From: Candidatus Aminicenantota bacterium
GTDB taxonomy: Bacteria > Acidobacteriota > Aminicenantia > Aminicenantales > Aminicenantaceae
Length of the DNA: 13,912 nt
NCBI GenBank assembly: GCA_030615975.1
Contig: JAUWYH010000018.1
Location: 1-13,912, forward strand
Direction: 5' to 3'
The translations under genes and the position numbers were made by a program. Positions 6,710-13,912 of this stretch are shown here, piece by piece. Numbering within the stretch: the stretch's first letter is position 1; each line of letters opens with the position of its first letter. The notes beneath the pieces are model-generated. The model saw nothing but the letters and a program-made list of their open reading frames with translations. It had not been told where the DNA came from and did not search any database.

Positions 6710-6910
6710 ATGCCGAATAAGCTGCCTTCGAAAATCAATTACAGGAAGATTGCCGCTCTGAGTTCCCCTGGACTCATCTTTTTATATCTACATAGAGGTG
6801 TTTTTCACCTGAAATTAAAGAAGGAAAAGGAAGATGGAGAAAGAATCGAGTCTCATGTAAGAATTGGAGTTGGTTTTGCGCTGAGCATAGTAGATGACAT
6901 ATCAGGTTAG
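6710..6910 (+). CDS. Hypothetical 66-residue protein, doubtful
   Basis: I do not recognise this frame. It encodes a basic N-terminus (about ten Lys/Arg in the first 40 residues), a short hydrophobic stretch SPGLIFLYL (19-27), a charged middle KLKKEKEDGERIE (35-47) and a mildly hydrophobic end. In favour: an AGAGG sequence four bases before the ATG, an extended -10 element just upstream, and a preceding terminator. Against: its short length, no recognisable motif, and its position beside the palindrome axis, where the native continuation is unknown. It is the only long frame in this stretch. It may be a real small protein, a remnant, or chance. Confidence 0.35.
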   Translation: MPNKLPSKINYRKIAALSSPGLIFLYLHRGVFHLKLKKEKEDGERIESHVRIGVGFALSIVDDISG

Positions 6911-6935
6911 TATTGGTAAGGAGTAAGAGAGAATT

Positions 6936-6964
6936 ATAATACCTATAATTGACATATATGTCAA
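6936..6964 (-). promoter_or_regulatory. Near-consensus promoter spanning the axis, leftward
   Basis: This is the mirror of the rightward axis promoter: TTGACA at 6964-6959, 17 bp, TATTAT at 6941-6936. The two -35 boxes are only 4 bp apart, so the pair would fire divergently into the two arms. The same reservation about the junction applies. Confidence 0.4.
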
Positions 6965-6977
6965 TTATAGGTATTAT
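6949..6977 (+). promoter_or_regulatory. Near-consensus promoter spanning the axis, rightward
   Basis: A perfect -35 box TTGACA (6949-6954), a 17-bp spacer and TATTAT (6972-6977, five of six) make the best sigma-70-type promoter in the window; TATAAT also occurs at 6975-6980 but with 20-bp spacing. Transcription would run antisense to the 66-residue frame toward the right UbiA-like gene, giving a leader of about 390 bases. It crosses the axis, so it exists in nature only if the junction does or a native palindrome extends at least 8 bp past it. Confidence 0.4.
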
Positions 6978-7002
6978 AATTCTCTCTTACTCCTTACCAA
7001 TA

Positions 7003-7203
7003 CTAACCTGATATGTCATCTACTATGCTCAGCGCAAAACCAACTCCAATTCTTACATGAGACTCGATTCTTTCTCCATCTTCCTTTTCCTTCTTTAATT
7101 TCAGGTGAAAAACACCTCTATGTAGATATAAAAAGATGAGTCCAGGGGAACTCAGAGCGGCAATCTTCCTGTAATTGATTTTCGAAGGCAGCTTATTCGG
7201 CAT
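7003..7203 (-). CDS. Hypothetical 66-residue protein, mirror copy, doubtful
   Basis: This frame is identical to 6710..6910 and has the same AGAGG four bases before its ATG. It adds no independent support for being a gene, because identity is forced by the palindrome. Confidence 0.3.
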   Translation of the reverse strand: MPNKLPSKINYRKIAALSSPGLIFLYLHRGVFHLKLKKEKEDGERIESHVRIGVGFALSIVDDISG

Positions 7204-7213
7204 TAGGCCTCTA

Positions 7214-7222
7214 ATAATAGCA
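7214..7222 (-). promoter_or_regulatory. Candidate extended -10 element, mirror copy
   Basis: This is the mirror of the TGC-TATTAT element in the left arm and precedes the mirror copy of the 66-residue frame. Confidence 0.25.
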
Positions 7223-7240
7223 TAATTTTCGTAATAAAAT

Positions 7241-7265
7241 AAAAAAAGCGGTCCAGCGAACCGCT
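7241..7265 (-). terminator. Terminator-like hairpin with T7 tract, mirror copy
   Basis: This is the mirror of the hairpin at 6648-6672. The seven-T tract lies at 7247-7241 on the - strand. Read on the + strand, toward the right UbiA-like copy, the same stem is followed by CTTTT at 7266-7270. Confidence 0.75.
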
Positions 7266-7278
7266 CTTTTACAAAATG

Positions 7279-7307
7279 TTTACTTCTCGAAATATTTTTT
7301 ATAAGAT
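7279..7307 (+). promoter_or_regulatory. Candidate promoter for the UbiA-like/DUF362 unit, mirror copy
   Basis: TTTACT (7279-7284), 17 bp and TAAGAT (7302-7307) lie about 70 bp before TTG 7376. It is the same weak match as in the left arm. Confidence 0.25.
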
Positions 7308-7364
7308 GTCTAAGATGAAAAATGCAATAAATTGGGAGTTATTCATTAATTAAGACATAATCTC

Positions 7365-7368
7365 AAGG
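7365..7368 (+). promoter_or_regulatory. Ribosome-binding site, mirror copy
   Basis: AAGG stands seven bases before TTG 7376 and supports that start in the right-arm copy. Confidence 0.5.
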
Positions 7369-7375
7369 TTTAGCT

Positions 7376-8263
7376 TTGAAAATTCGAGCAGTTATAAACT
7401 CCATGAGGCCGACCCAGTGGATAAAGAATCTTTTTATCTTTGCTCCACTTATTTTCTCCCTGAAATTCTTTGATTTTTTCCTTCTCCTAAAAACTGTAGC
7501 AGCGTTCTTGCTTTTTTGTATCCTCTCGGGTTCTCTTTATATTCTCAATGATCTCTTCGACCGTGAAGAAGATAAACTTCATCCAAAAAAATCAAAGAGG
7601 CCCATTGCTTCAGGTACAATAAGCAAAAGTGAAGCCATTTCCATTTTTTTTGCCTTAAGCATTATTGGTCTCTTCCTGGCCTTCTGGCTCAATAAATATT
7701 TTTTTATTGCCGCTTTAGTTTATTTTGTTCTTCAAATAGCATACTCAATAAAATTAAAACATGTTGTTATAGTTGATGTCTTTATCATTACCTTCGGGTT
7801 TGTTATTCGCGTGGTGGCTGGGGGTTTAGTGATTGAAGTTCCAATTTCTTCCTGGTTATTAATCTGTACCATGTTGTTGGCACTTTTTTTAGCAATGAGC
7901 AAGAGGAGACACGAAATAGTTCTCTTGGAAGATATGGCTTCAAATCATCGGCCTATTCTCAAAGAATACAGTCCCTATCTTCTTGACCAGATGATTGCAG
8001 TTGTTACGGCTTCAACTCTTATTGCTTATTGCTTGTACACAATATCTGCGGAAACTGTCGAAAAATTTGGAACCACAAATTTAGTTTTTACCGTTCCTTT
8101 TGTTCTTTATGGGATTTTCCGTTATCTCTATCTCATTCATCAGAAAGGAAAAGGGGGCAGTCCTGAATCCTTGATTATTAAAGACAAGCCTCTTTTAATA
8201 AATATTTTGCTGTGGGCAGGGACTATTTTTTTTATCCTCTATTTTTATTCAACAAAAGAATAA
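7376..8263 (+). CDS. UbiA-family prenyltransferase, decaprenyl-phosphate phosphoribosyltransferase-like, mirror copy
   Basis: This membrane prenyltransferase is identical to the left-arm protein. It has the N58-D59-x2-D62-x3-D66 first Asp motif, KRP at 74-76 and SKRRHE at 175-180, and is predicted to join phosphoribose from PRPP to a polyprenyl phosphate. It uses a TTG start and is followed after 22 bp by the DUF362 gene. It is probably the same physical gene counted twice rather than a paralogue. Confidence 0.85.
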   Translation: MKIRAVINSMRPTQWIKNLFIFAPLIFSLKFFDFFLLLKTVAAFLLFCILSGSLYILNDLFDREEDKLHPKKSKRPIASGTISKSEAISIFFALSIIGLFLAFWLNKYFFIAALVYFVLQIAYSIKLKHVVIVDVFIITFGFVIRVVAGGLVIEVPISSWLLICTMLLALFLAMSKRRHEIVLLEDMASNHRPILKEYSPYLLDQMIAVVTASTLIAYCLYTISAETVEKFGTTNLVFTVPFVLYGIFRYLYLIHQKGKGGSPESLIIKDKPLLINILLWAGTIFFILYFYSTKE

Positions 8264-8285
8264 ACTTATTATTTCGTCGAAAAAA

Positions 8286-9368
8286 GTGGTTAAATCAAAG
8301 GTTTCTATTTTGAAGACTTCCCCTCAAACCGTGCTAGAGGATTATAAAAAATTAATGCATATGGCTGACTACCAGGAATTCCTCCCTAAGGACAAGGATA
8401 CTGCCCTCAAAATAAATATTTCCTGGCATTATTATTATCCCGCCTGTTCCACTACTCCCTGGCAGCTGGAGGGAGTCATCAAAACACTGCTTGATGATGG
8501 CTATAAAAAGAAACTCATTCATGCCTGTCACAACCGGACTGTAGTTGTTTCGGCAAAAAAGGGAGAAAAAGCTAATAAACATCTTCCTGTTGTTCAAAAA
8601 TATGGACTGAGAAATATTCATCTTTATGAAAGTGAGGAATGGATTAGATACGAACCAAAGGGCAAGATCAGGGTATTAAATCAGATATTTCCCAAAGGTA
8701 TTTTTATTCCAAAAAGATTGGTTGGGGAAAACATCATGCATCTTCCTACCATGAAGACCCATGTTTTCACCACCATGACTGGAGCGATGAAAAACGCTTT
8801 TGGCGGGTTGCTCCATGAAAAAAGACATTGGACCCATTCCGTAATCCATGAAACATTGGTTGATTTACTCACTATCCAGAAGGATATCCATTCTGGGATT
8901 TTTGCAGTCATGGATGGAACAATAGCTGGTGATGGGCCTGGCCCAAGATGCATGGTTCCCTATGTGAAAAATTACATCCTGGCCAGCGGCGATCAAGTTG
9001 CCATCGATGCTGTTGCTTCAAAAATGATGGGTTTTGAGCCGATGGACTTGAAATTCATCCGCCTGGCCCATGAGGCAGGACTTGGCTGTGGTGAAATTCA
9101 GGATATAGAAATCGTAGGAGAAGATATTTCAGAGGTTAATTTTAACTTTCAAAAAGCAAAAAACACAATTGCAAGTTATGGCCAGAAACTCATTTACTGG
9201 GGGCCTCTAAAACCTCTGGAAAAATTTCTATTGAGAACAGTTCTTACGCCCTGGTCTTATGCAGCTTCGGTTGTCTTTCATGACTGGATTTGGCGTCCTT
9301 TCGTAGGCAAACAACGGACAAAAAAGATTATGAAGAGTTCATGGGGAAACCTCTTCATGCGCTATTAG
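8286..9368 (+). CDS. DUF362 domain protein, mirror copy
   Basis: This protein is identical to 4545..5627. It has a GTG start (8286), TGAMKN at 165-170, the MDGTIAGDGPGP loop at 209-220 and an SGDQVAID segment at 234-241, with no ferredoxin cysteine cluster. It is second in a two-gene unit with the UbiA-like gene. Function is unknown; the pairing suggests a role in lipid-linked sugar metabolism, but that is only inferred from position. Confidence 0.8.
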   Translation: MVKSKVSILKTSPQTVLEDYKKLMHMADYQEFLPKDKDTALKINISWHYYYPACSTTPWQLEGVIKTLLDDGYKKKLIHACHNRTVVVSAKKGEKANKHLPVVQKYGLRNIHLYESEEWIRYEPKGKIRVLNQIFPKGIFIPKRLVGENIMHLPTMKTHVFTTMTGAMKNAFGGLLHEKRHWTHSVIHETLVDLLTIQKDIHSGIFAVMDGTIAGDGPGPRCMVPYVKNYILASGDQVAIDAVASKMMGFEPMDLKFIRLAHEAGLGCGEIQDIEIVGEDISEVNFNFQKAKNTIASYGQKLIYWGPLKPLEKFLLRTVLTPWSYAASVVFHDWIWRPFVGKQRTKKIMKSSWGNLFMRY

Positions 9369-9465
9369 GAAGAAGGAACAGGAACATCATTCGATTACAT
9401 AAAAATATCCTGGTTCGTTTTTATTGATTCTTTTATCATTAATTTAAAAACCGACCATAAGAATC

Positions 9466-10716
9466 TTAGATGCTAATCGCTTTAGCTCGTTTTTTTATAA
9501 AAGCCAAGATAAAATTAATCAACACAATAAAAAATATTAAAGCAAAAATAGAAACCCACACGCTTTTTTCAGAAAAGGAAGTAAAGAGATTAGCGCTGAC
9601 AGGGCTCTCATAGGGTCTGCTCTTATCGACTAAGGCCTCTGATTCTTGAAGAATATCTTCATTCCAGTGATAAACGGATTTTTCGATGCTGTGGCTAAAA
9701 TACTTTTCCAATATAAGGTTTTCCTTATAAGCAATAAGATAGAATTCTTTCTTTTCATTTAGGTTTGAAGTAGATTTCCCCTTATTAAAATATTCGTCAC
9801 GCCGAAAAATATGAACACGAAGCTCATGCATAAAAGGGTCGGTAATAGGATTATATTCTCTTAAGAATTGCCCGTAATCCTTATTAACAGATTCATTCAG
9901 TATTTGAGCATATTCTTCACTTTTCATATTATCTGTTTTCAGCAAATCTTCAGGATTCAATCGTGAATAGAAAATCCCGATTTCTGGATCTTCATATTTA
10001 TATCCGAATTCACTCATTGGCTCTTCTTTTTTAAGAAAAGATAACCAGGGCATGAGTTTTGTGTAATGTGCTACACGTTTTGGGGTATTTGATGCACATA
10101 ATCCAAGAACAACAAGACAAACTGCAAATATTGAAGTAAATATTCTTATAGACTTAGCCCGAATTTTTTCTGATATAATTTTGGGTTTTACTACCTTCCA
10201 CAAAGCTACCTGGAATAATCCTCCTGATAGAGTATTGAGTCCAACGTCATGGAAACTCCAGAATCGGCCGGGAGTTATCCACTGGAATGTTTCATCAAAT
10301 GTGCCAACAAGGAGGCAGAAGAGTGTTCCTGTAAGATAGATGCTTTTGTCTTTTATGTCGTATTTGAGGGCTCTAAAAAGGAAGAATCCGAGCAAGCCGT
10401 ACTCTAAAAAATGAATCGCTTCCGCGGGAGATTTTACTAATTTCAAAGTGAAATAGAAATAAAGTCCGGCCAGAATAAAGAGCCAGATATAGTTTGATAG
10501 GGAACGAACTTTTAATTTAAAAATCAATAAATAGAGAAGAGAGAGAAACGCAAAGCCTACAACTGACAAGACAAAATAAATAAATGTATTCTTCCCAAAA
10601 TTTTTTGCAACAAATTTTTGGATAGTTAGAGCTACTGGCACAGATAAGAAGATGATAATTGAATAGAAAACGACCCAAATCCAGGAATAAAGAATTTTTT
10701 TCTGTATAATTTTCAT
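9466..10716 (-). CDS. VanZ-family membrane protein with long C-terminal domain, mirror copy
   Basis: This protein is identical to 3197..4447. The VanZ signature DETFQWITPGR lies at residues 141-151, followed by a polar domain at about 210-385 and a final membrane helix at 387-407. The gene starts just beyond the mirror terminator and converges with the right-arm DUF362 gene. Confidence 0.75.
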   Translation of the reverse strand: MKIIQKKILYSWIWVVFYSIIIFLSVPVALTIQKFVAKNFGKNTFIYFVLSVVGFAFLSLLYLLIFKLKVRSLSNYIWLFILAGLYFYFTLKLVKSPAEAIHFLEYGLLGFFLFRALKYDIKDKSIYLTGTLFCLLVGTFDETFQWITPGRFWSFHDVGLNTLSGGLFQVALWKVVKPKIISEKIRAKSIRIFTSIFAVCLVVLGLCASNTPKRVAHYTKLMPWLSFLKKEEPMSEFGYKYEDPEIGIFYSRLNPEDLLKTDNMKSEEYAQILNESVNKDYGQFLREYNPITDPFMHELRVHIFRRDEYFNKGKSTSNLNEKKEFYLIAYKENLILEKYFSHSIEKSVYHWNEDILQESEALVDKSRPYESPVSANLFTSFSEKSVWVSIFALIFFIVLINFILAFIKKRAKAISI

Positions 10717-10724
10717 CCAGATAT

Positions 10725-10752
10725 AAAAAAAGCGGTTTTGAAAACCGCTTTT
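10725..10752 (-). terminator. Intrinsic terminator, mirror copy
   Basis: The perfect GCGGTTTT/AAAACCGC hairpin with a seven-T tract on the - strand follows the right-arm sugar-transferase copy. It is the mirror of 3161-3188. Confidence 0.88.
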
Positions 10753-10794
10753 CTTTAGGATATTAAAATATATTCAATACTTTATAATTTACTT

Positions 10795-12165
10795 CTACCT
10801 TCCCATCCCGAATAAAATTATTCTAATCGTTTTTAAAAGAATTCTAATGTCTAAAAATAGAGACATGTTTTTAACATAATAAAGCTCGTATTGTAACTTT
10901 TCTAAAGCATCTTCCTCCGAAGCTCCGTATCTATAAATAACCTGTGCCCAGCCGGTTAGACCTGGTTTCACTGAGAAACGCAAAGAATAAAATGGTATTT
11001 TTTCCGTTAATTTTTTAACAAAAAATTCTCTCTCTGGACGAGGACCAATAAGACTCATATCTCCTTTTATTACATTAATAAGTTGAGGGAGCTCGTCTAA
11101 TCTTGTTTTTCTTATAATCTTTCCTATATTTGTGACACGAGGATCATTCTCCTCTGCCCACATGGGAACTCCTCTTTCAGCATCTGATACCATTGTTCTG
11201 AATTTGAATAAGTTAAATGGCTTTTGATTCTCACCAACTCTTTCTTGCATAAAGAAAATCGAACCTTTGGAGTTCAATTTTATAGCCAAGGCAATGATAA
11301 TTCCTAGAGGAAAAGCGATTATTAAAACAACAGAAGAGATCACCAGATCTATCGCTCGTTTTAATCTCCTGTAAATATTGCTGCCCAGTTTTTCAAAGCC
11401 ATGTGTGAATAAAAACCAGTGTTCCTTGATATATTGAACAGGCAGCTTGTCTATAAAATACTCATAGAAAGCAGGTACATCCCAAATATTTATTCCTCTC
11501 ATTTTACAGTTGATTAATGATTTATTTAGCTGTTTGTTTCGAATTGGTTCAGTTGTTACAATAATATCATCAATATCATAATCATTGACTATTTTTTCCA
11601 GGGAGAGGGTATTTCCTAATGTTTTCTTTTCTAGAGCCCCTTTTTTCCTAGATCTATCACCTATAATGCCAATAACTTTATATTCTGGATTTTTTCTAAT
11701 GAGTGAATATATTACCTCGGCAGGTTTTCCTTTTCCAACTATTAAGACTTTTCTTGTTGGAAGTGTTAGCTTGAAGAAGGAAGGATAAAATAGTCTCCAA
11801 GTTACTATCAAGATTTCTATCAAAATCAAACTAATCAAAAATACTCCTCTGCCGATCATGTAAGGGAATACATAAAAAAGGCCAATAGAGATTAGAGATA
11901 CTAAGATTACCGAACCAATCACATTAGCCAGGAATCGAATACTTCTGAATTTTTCTCTTGTATTATAAAAATCAAAAATGTAAAAACTTGTAAGGAAAAT
12001 TGCTAACATTAATAGAATTGTAAAAAGCCCTTTATTTAAACCGAGATAACTTATTGTTGGTTCTTTCAAGCGAATGATAAAAGCTAAGTTTATTGATAAA
12101 ATTATTATGAGTATATCTACCAAAAGTAAAAGTAGTTTCCGGCTGGAAATTCTTTTAAGTGGCAT
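10795..12165 (-). CDS. Polyprenyl-phosphate sugar-phosphate transferase, mirror copy
   Basis: This initiating membrane sugar transferase is identical to 1748..3118. It has four N-terminal membrane segments, a Rossmann-like middle domain, a re-entrant helix with Pro286, and a catalytic domain with Asp357-Glu358, GPRPER (374-379) and PGLTGWAQV (401-409). The reaction is transfer of a sugar 1-phosphate to undecaprenyl phosphate. Confidence 0.95.
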   Translation of the reverse strand: MPLKRISSRKLLLLLVDILIIILSINLAFIIRLKEPTISYLGLNKGLFTILLMLAIFLTSFYIFDFYNTREKFRSIRFLANVIGSVILVSLISIGLFYVFPYMIGRGVFLISLILIEILIVTWRLFYPSFFKLTLPTRKVLIVGKGKPAEVIYSLIRKNPEYKVIGIIGDRSRKKGALEKKTLGNTLSLEKIVNDYDIDDIIVTTEPIRNKQLNKSLINCKMRGINIWDVPAFYEYFIDKLPVQYIKEHWFLFTHGFEKLGSNIYRRLKRAIDLVISSVVLIIAFPLGIIIALAIKLNSKGSIFFMQERVGENQKPFNLFKFRTMVSDAERGVPMWAEENDPRVTNIGKIIRKTRLDELPQLINVIKGDMSLIGPRPEREFFVKKLTEKIPFYSLRFSVKPGLTGWAQVIYRYGASEEDALEKLQYELYYVKNMSLFLDIRILLKTIRIILFGMGR

Positions 12166-12171
12166 TTTTTA

Positions 12172-12199
12172 TTTATAGTAAAAGAGAACTATCTGTCAT
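12172..12199 (-). promoter_or_regulatory. Candidate leaderless promoter, mirror copy
   Basis: ATGACA (12199-12194), 16 bp and TATAAA (12177-12172) lie directly before the right-arm sugar-transferase ATG at 12165. It is the mirror of 1714-1741. Confidence 0.33.
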
Positions 12200-12256
12200 A
12201 TTTATTCTGACTTTGAATAACATCTTTAAGAAATGCTCTTATAGGAGTTTTAAGCT

Positions 12257-13507
12257 TCAATCCTGAAGTGATTCTATAATTGATAAGTACTTAAGCGCAG
12301 CATTTTTGATACTATATTTGCTTTTTATTGCTTCTATTGCGTTTTTTCCGAGTCTCTTACACAGTTCAGGATTGGTATAAAGCCTGAGGATAGAGTTAAC
12401 CAAGCCCTGGACATCATGAGGTTCCTCCACTATGCCGCAGTTGTCCTCCTCAATAATTAGAGCTATCTCAGATTTTTGAGACATAATTCCGATGACAGGA
12501 ACTCCTGCTGCTAAAACACCAAATGTTTTTGACGGTACCGATAATCCTTCCTGACCGGGTAGCAGTGAGACTAACCCAACATGGGCACAAGCGAGAGATA
12601 ACCCGAGCTCGTTCCGGTCTACATAAGTATTGAATTGACAGTTTGTTAGTTTCCACTTCTTAGCATACTCTTCCATCCACTTTTTTTTATATCCTTCCCC
12701 GATGATGAGAAAGAGAATGTCCTTATTCTCATTTAATTCCTTTGCCGACTCCATTATTGTTTCCATATCATGGAATCTCCCCATATTTCCGGAGTAGCTA
12801 ACTACAAATTTTCCATTTAAATTCCACTTTTTAATGAACGGATTTTCTCTCCTTTCGATAGGTTGAATCTTTCTGTCATCACTCCAAACATGAACCAGAT
12901 GAATTTTATCGTGAAGAGAACTTATCCTCTTTCCTTTGTTAAGAATCACTTCTTTCATTCTACGTCCCAATACTATAACTGCAGATGCCTCTTTGAGAAT
13001 AAAATTATTCCACCCGTCCCACAATTTTGCTATTAAACTTTTATCTTTGATTACGCCTAATTTTATTGCAGTATCAGGATAAACGTCAAACAACAGATAT
13101 ATATATGGATTCCCACCCATTGCTCTGAGTATTGCACAAATAGCTCCTAAGAATGGGGGATTAGTTACGACAAGGATGGGCCTTTTTGAAAAGTCAAATA
13201 GTAAATGAAAAAAAACGCTTAAAGCAAATGTGACCTGATTGAAAAATTTTCCTGAGAAACTAAGTTTTGGAAAACGCGTTCCCCAGACTCTTTTTATATT
13301 AATTCCTTTATGTTCCAGATATCGAGGGATTTTTGTTTTTCGATCTATTATGGTTGGTGGACCACAAACAACCTCTATCTTTACTCCCAAATCCGCTAAT
13401 ACTTCACATAATTCTGTTAGAGTTTGACCCGTGGAAACTAATTCAGGGTAAAATAATTGACATAGTATTAAAACTTCAGGATGATTTTTAGCAGATTCTT
13501 CCCTCAT
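12257..13507 (-). CDS. Family 4 (GT-B, WbuB-like) glycosyltransferase, mirror copy
   Basis: This protein is identical to 406..1656. It has an N-terminal Rossmann domain with NPPF (116-119) and FDVYPD (140-145), and a donor domain with SGNMG (239-243) and PSKTFGVLAAG (325-335). It probably adds a sugar to a lipid-linked intermediate at the cytoplasmic face of the membrane. Confidence 0.9.
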   Translation of the reverse strand: MREESAKNHPEVLILCQLFYPELVSTGQTLTELCEVLADLGVKIEVVCGPPTIIDRKTKIPRYLEHKGINIKRVWGTRFPKLSFSGKFFNQVTFALSVFFHLLFDFSKRPILVVTNPPFLGAICAILRAMGGNPYIYLLFDVYPDTAIKLGVIKDKSLIAKLWDGWNNFILKEASAVIVLGRRMKEVILNKGKRISSLHDKIHLVHVWSDDRKIQPIERRENPFIKKWNLNGKFVVSYSGNMGRFHDMETIMESAKELNENKDILFLIIGEGYKKKWMEEYAKKWKLTNCQFNTYVDRNELGLSLACAHVGLVSLLPGQEGLSVPSKTFGVLAAGVPVIGIMSQKSEIALIIEEDNCGIVEEPHDVQGLVNSILRLYTNPELCKRLGKNAIEAIKSKYSIKNAALKYLSIIESLQD

Positions 13508-13519
13508 CTTTACAAAAAG

Positions 13520-13912
13520 CTATTGTCTGTGTCTCTTTACTTGTTCCTCAATCCATCTGTATGTTTTTTCTAGTCCTTCTTCTAAACTCACCTTCGGTTC
13601 CCAGCCCAGAACTTTTTTAACCAATGTTAAATCTGCGTTTCTACCTCTTACACCTTGGGGAGCAGATGTATTGTATCTTTTTTCTATCTTTTTTCCAGAA
13701 ATTTTAATTGCAATATCAGCAAGGTCATCTATGGCAACCAACCTGTCTGAGCCAATATTTAAAGGTTCTTCATAATCGCTTTCCATAAGCATTATGGTTC
13801 CTCTCAAACAATCATCTATATAACAAAATGACCTAGTTTGTTTTCCATCGCCCCATATCTCTATTTCACCAGGATTTGATACTTCAGCAACCTTGCGGCA
13901 AATAGCTGCTGG
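13520..13912 (-). CDS. GDP-mannose 3,5-epimerase-like epimerase, 5'-truncated, mirror copy
   Basis: These 130 C-terminal residues are identical to 1..393, and the gene is cut by the right window edge at the exactly mirrored base. It carries WGDGKQTRSF and GVRGRNAD motifs of the nucleotide-sugar epimerase family; the NAD-binding and catalytic residues are missing from the window. Confidence 0.85.
   Translation of the reverse strand, partial: PAAICRKVAEVSNPGEIEIWGDGKQTRSFCYIDDCLRGTIMLMESDYEEPLNIGSDRLVAIDDLADIAIKISGKKIEKRYNTSAPQGVRGRNADLTLVKKVLGWEPKVSLEEGLEKTYRWIEEQVKRHRQ

Larger units (their letters stand above)
6932..6981. other. AT-rich palindrome axis
   Basis: Each 25-bp side of the axis has only four G or C bases (about 84 percent AT). 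The innermost 16 bp are TTGACATATATGTCAA. A short natural palindrome here could have seeded a foldback in vitro, or could be the core of a hairpin telomere target. Because the symmetry continues across the whole window, the length of any native palindrome cannot be judged from this sequence alone. Confidence 0.6.
6538..7375. other. Central region between the two UbiA-like copies
   Basis: These 838 bp hold no confidently recognised gene. From each side inward they contain a candidate promoter for the UbiA-like unit, a terminator-like hairpin, an extended -10 element, the doubtful 66-residue frame, and the AT-rich axis. I looked for tmRNA, 6S, SRP and RNase P hallmarks and for tRNA cloverleafs and saw none. 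Frames opening at the axis, such as ATG 6958 (17 codons), are too short to support. Confidence 0.6.
1..13912. repeat. Perfect whole-window inverted repeat, zero spacer
   Basis: The left arm (1..6956) and right arm (6957..13912) are reverse complements, with the axis between 6956 and 6957. The window begins CCAGCAGCTATTTGCCGCAA and ends with the reverse complement of that string. All seven reading frames of the left arm reappear at 13913-minus-coordinate with identical translations, which excludes any indel, and every segment compared by eye matched base for base. There is no unpaired loop at the centre. Natural inverted duplications normally keep a spacer and diverge, and very long perfect palindromes are unstable in most bacteria, so a foldback artefact is favoured. 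A closed hairpin telomere read through both strands would look the same. Only one arm should be counted as gene content. Confidence 0.98.

Noticed and set aside
6911..7002. Insertion sequence or integron-type site at the axis.
   Set aside because: There is no transposase or integrase, no target-site duplication, and the symmetry does not stop at any element boundary.
6958..7011. Short frame of 17 codons opening at the axis with ATG.
   Set aside because: It is too short, has no ribosome-binding site, and starts on a junction that may not exist in the organism.
6957..13912. A second, independent copy of the polysaccharide operon (paralogous duplication).
   Set aside because: The copies mirror each other with no indels and no amino-acid differences, and there is no spacer. 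True paralogues would show some divergence and different flanks.
1..13912. CRISPR arrays, tandem repeats, tRNA or rRNA genes.
   Set aside because: No regularly spaced direct repeats, cloverleaf-forming segments or conserved rRNA stretches were seen on either strand.

Overview
The window is one perfect palindrome. Base i on the + strand is the complement of base 13913-i: the first and last bases mirror each other, every gene has a mirror partner at exactly mirrored coordinates, and the partner proteins are identical residue for residue. The axis lies between 6956 and 6957 with no spacer. There is therefore only about 6.96 kb of unique sequence, shown twice head to head. A foldback artefact of amplification, long-read sequencing or assembly is the most likely cause. 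Read-through of a covalently closed hairpin end of a linear replicon is a less likely but interesting alternative.

The unique half (1..6956) looks like part of a bacterial cell-surface polysaccharide locus. Going rightwards on the + strand it holds: the C-terminal 130 residues of a GDP-mannose 3,5-epimerase-like nucleotide-sugar epimerase (cut by the window edge); a family 4, WbuB-like glycosyltransferase; a membrane polyprenyl-phosphate sugar-phosphate transferase that would start lipid-linked glycan assembly; an intrinsic terminator; and a VanZ-family membrane protein with a large extra C-terminal domain. Converging on these from the - strand is a two-gene unit: a UbiA-family prenyltransferase resembling decaprenyl-phosphate phosphoribosyltransferase, followed by a DUF362 protein. 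Between the UbiA-like gene and the axis lie a terminator-like hairpin, a doubtful 66-residue reading frame and a very AT-rich core. The right half repeats all of this in mirror order.

Together the genes suggest a pathway in which a nucleotide sugar is made or remodelled (epimerase), a first sugar phosphate is put on a polyprenyl phosphate (sugar transferase), sugars are added at the cytoplasmic face (glycosyltransferase), and a separate polyprenyl-phospho-pentose may be made (UbiA-like). Flippase, polymerase and export genes are not in the window.

The DNA is AT-rich, Shine-Dalgarno sequences are weak or absent before most genes, and the UbiA-like and DUF362 genes use TTG and GTG starts. This fits an uncultivated AT-rich bacterium, but nothing here identifies the phylum. 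I saw no tRNA, rRNA, CRISPR array, transposase or integrase.
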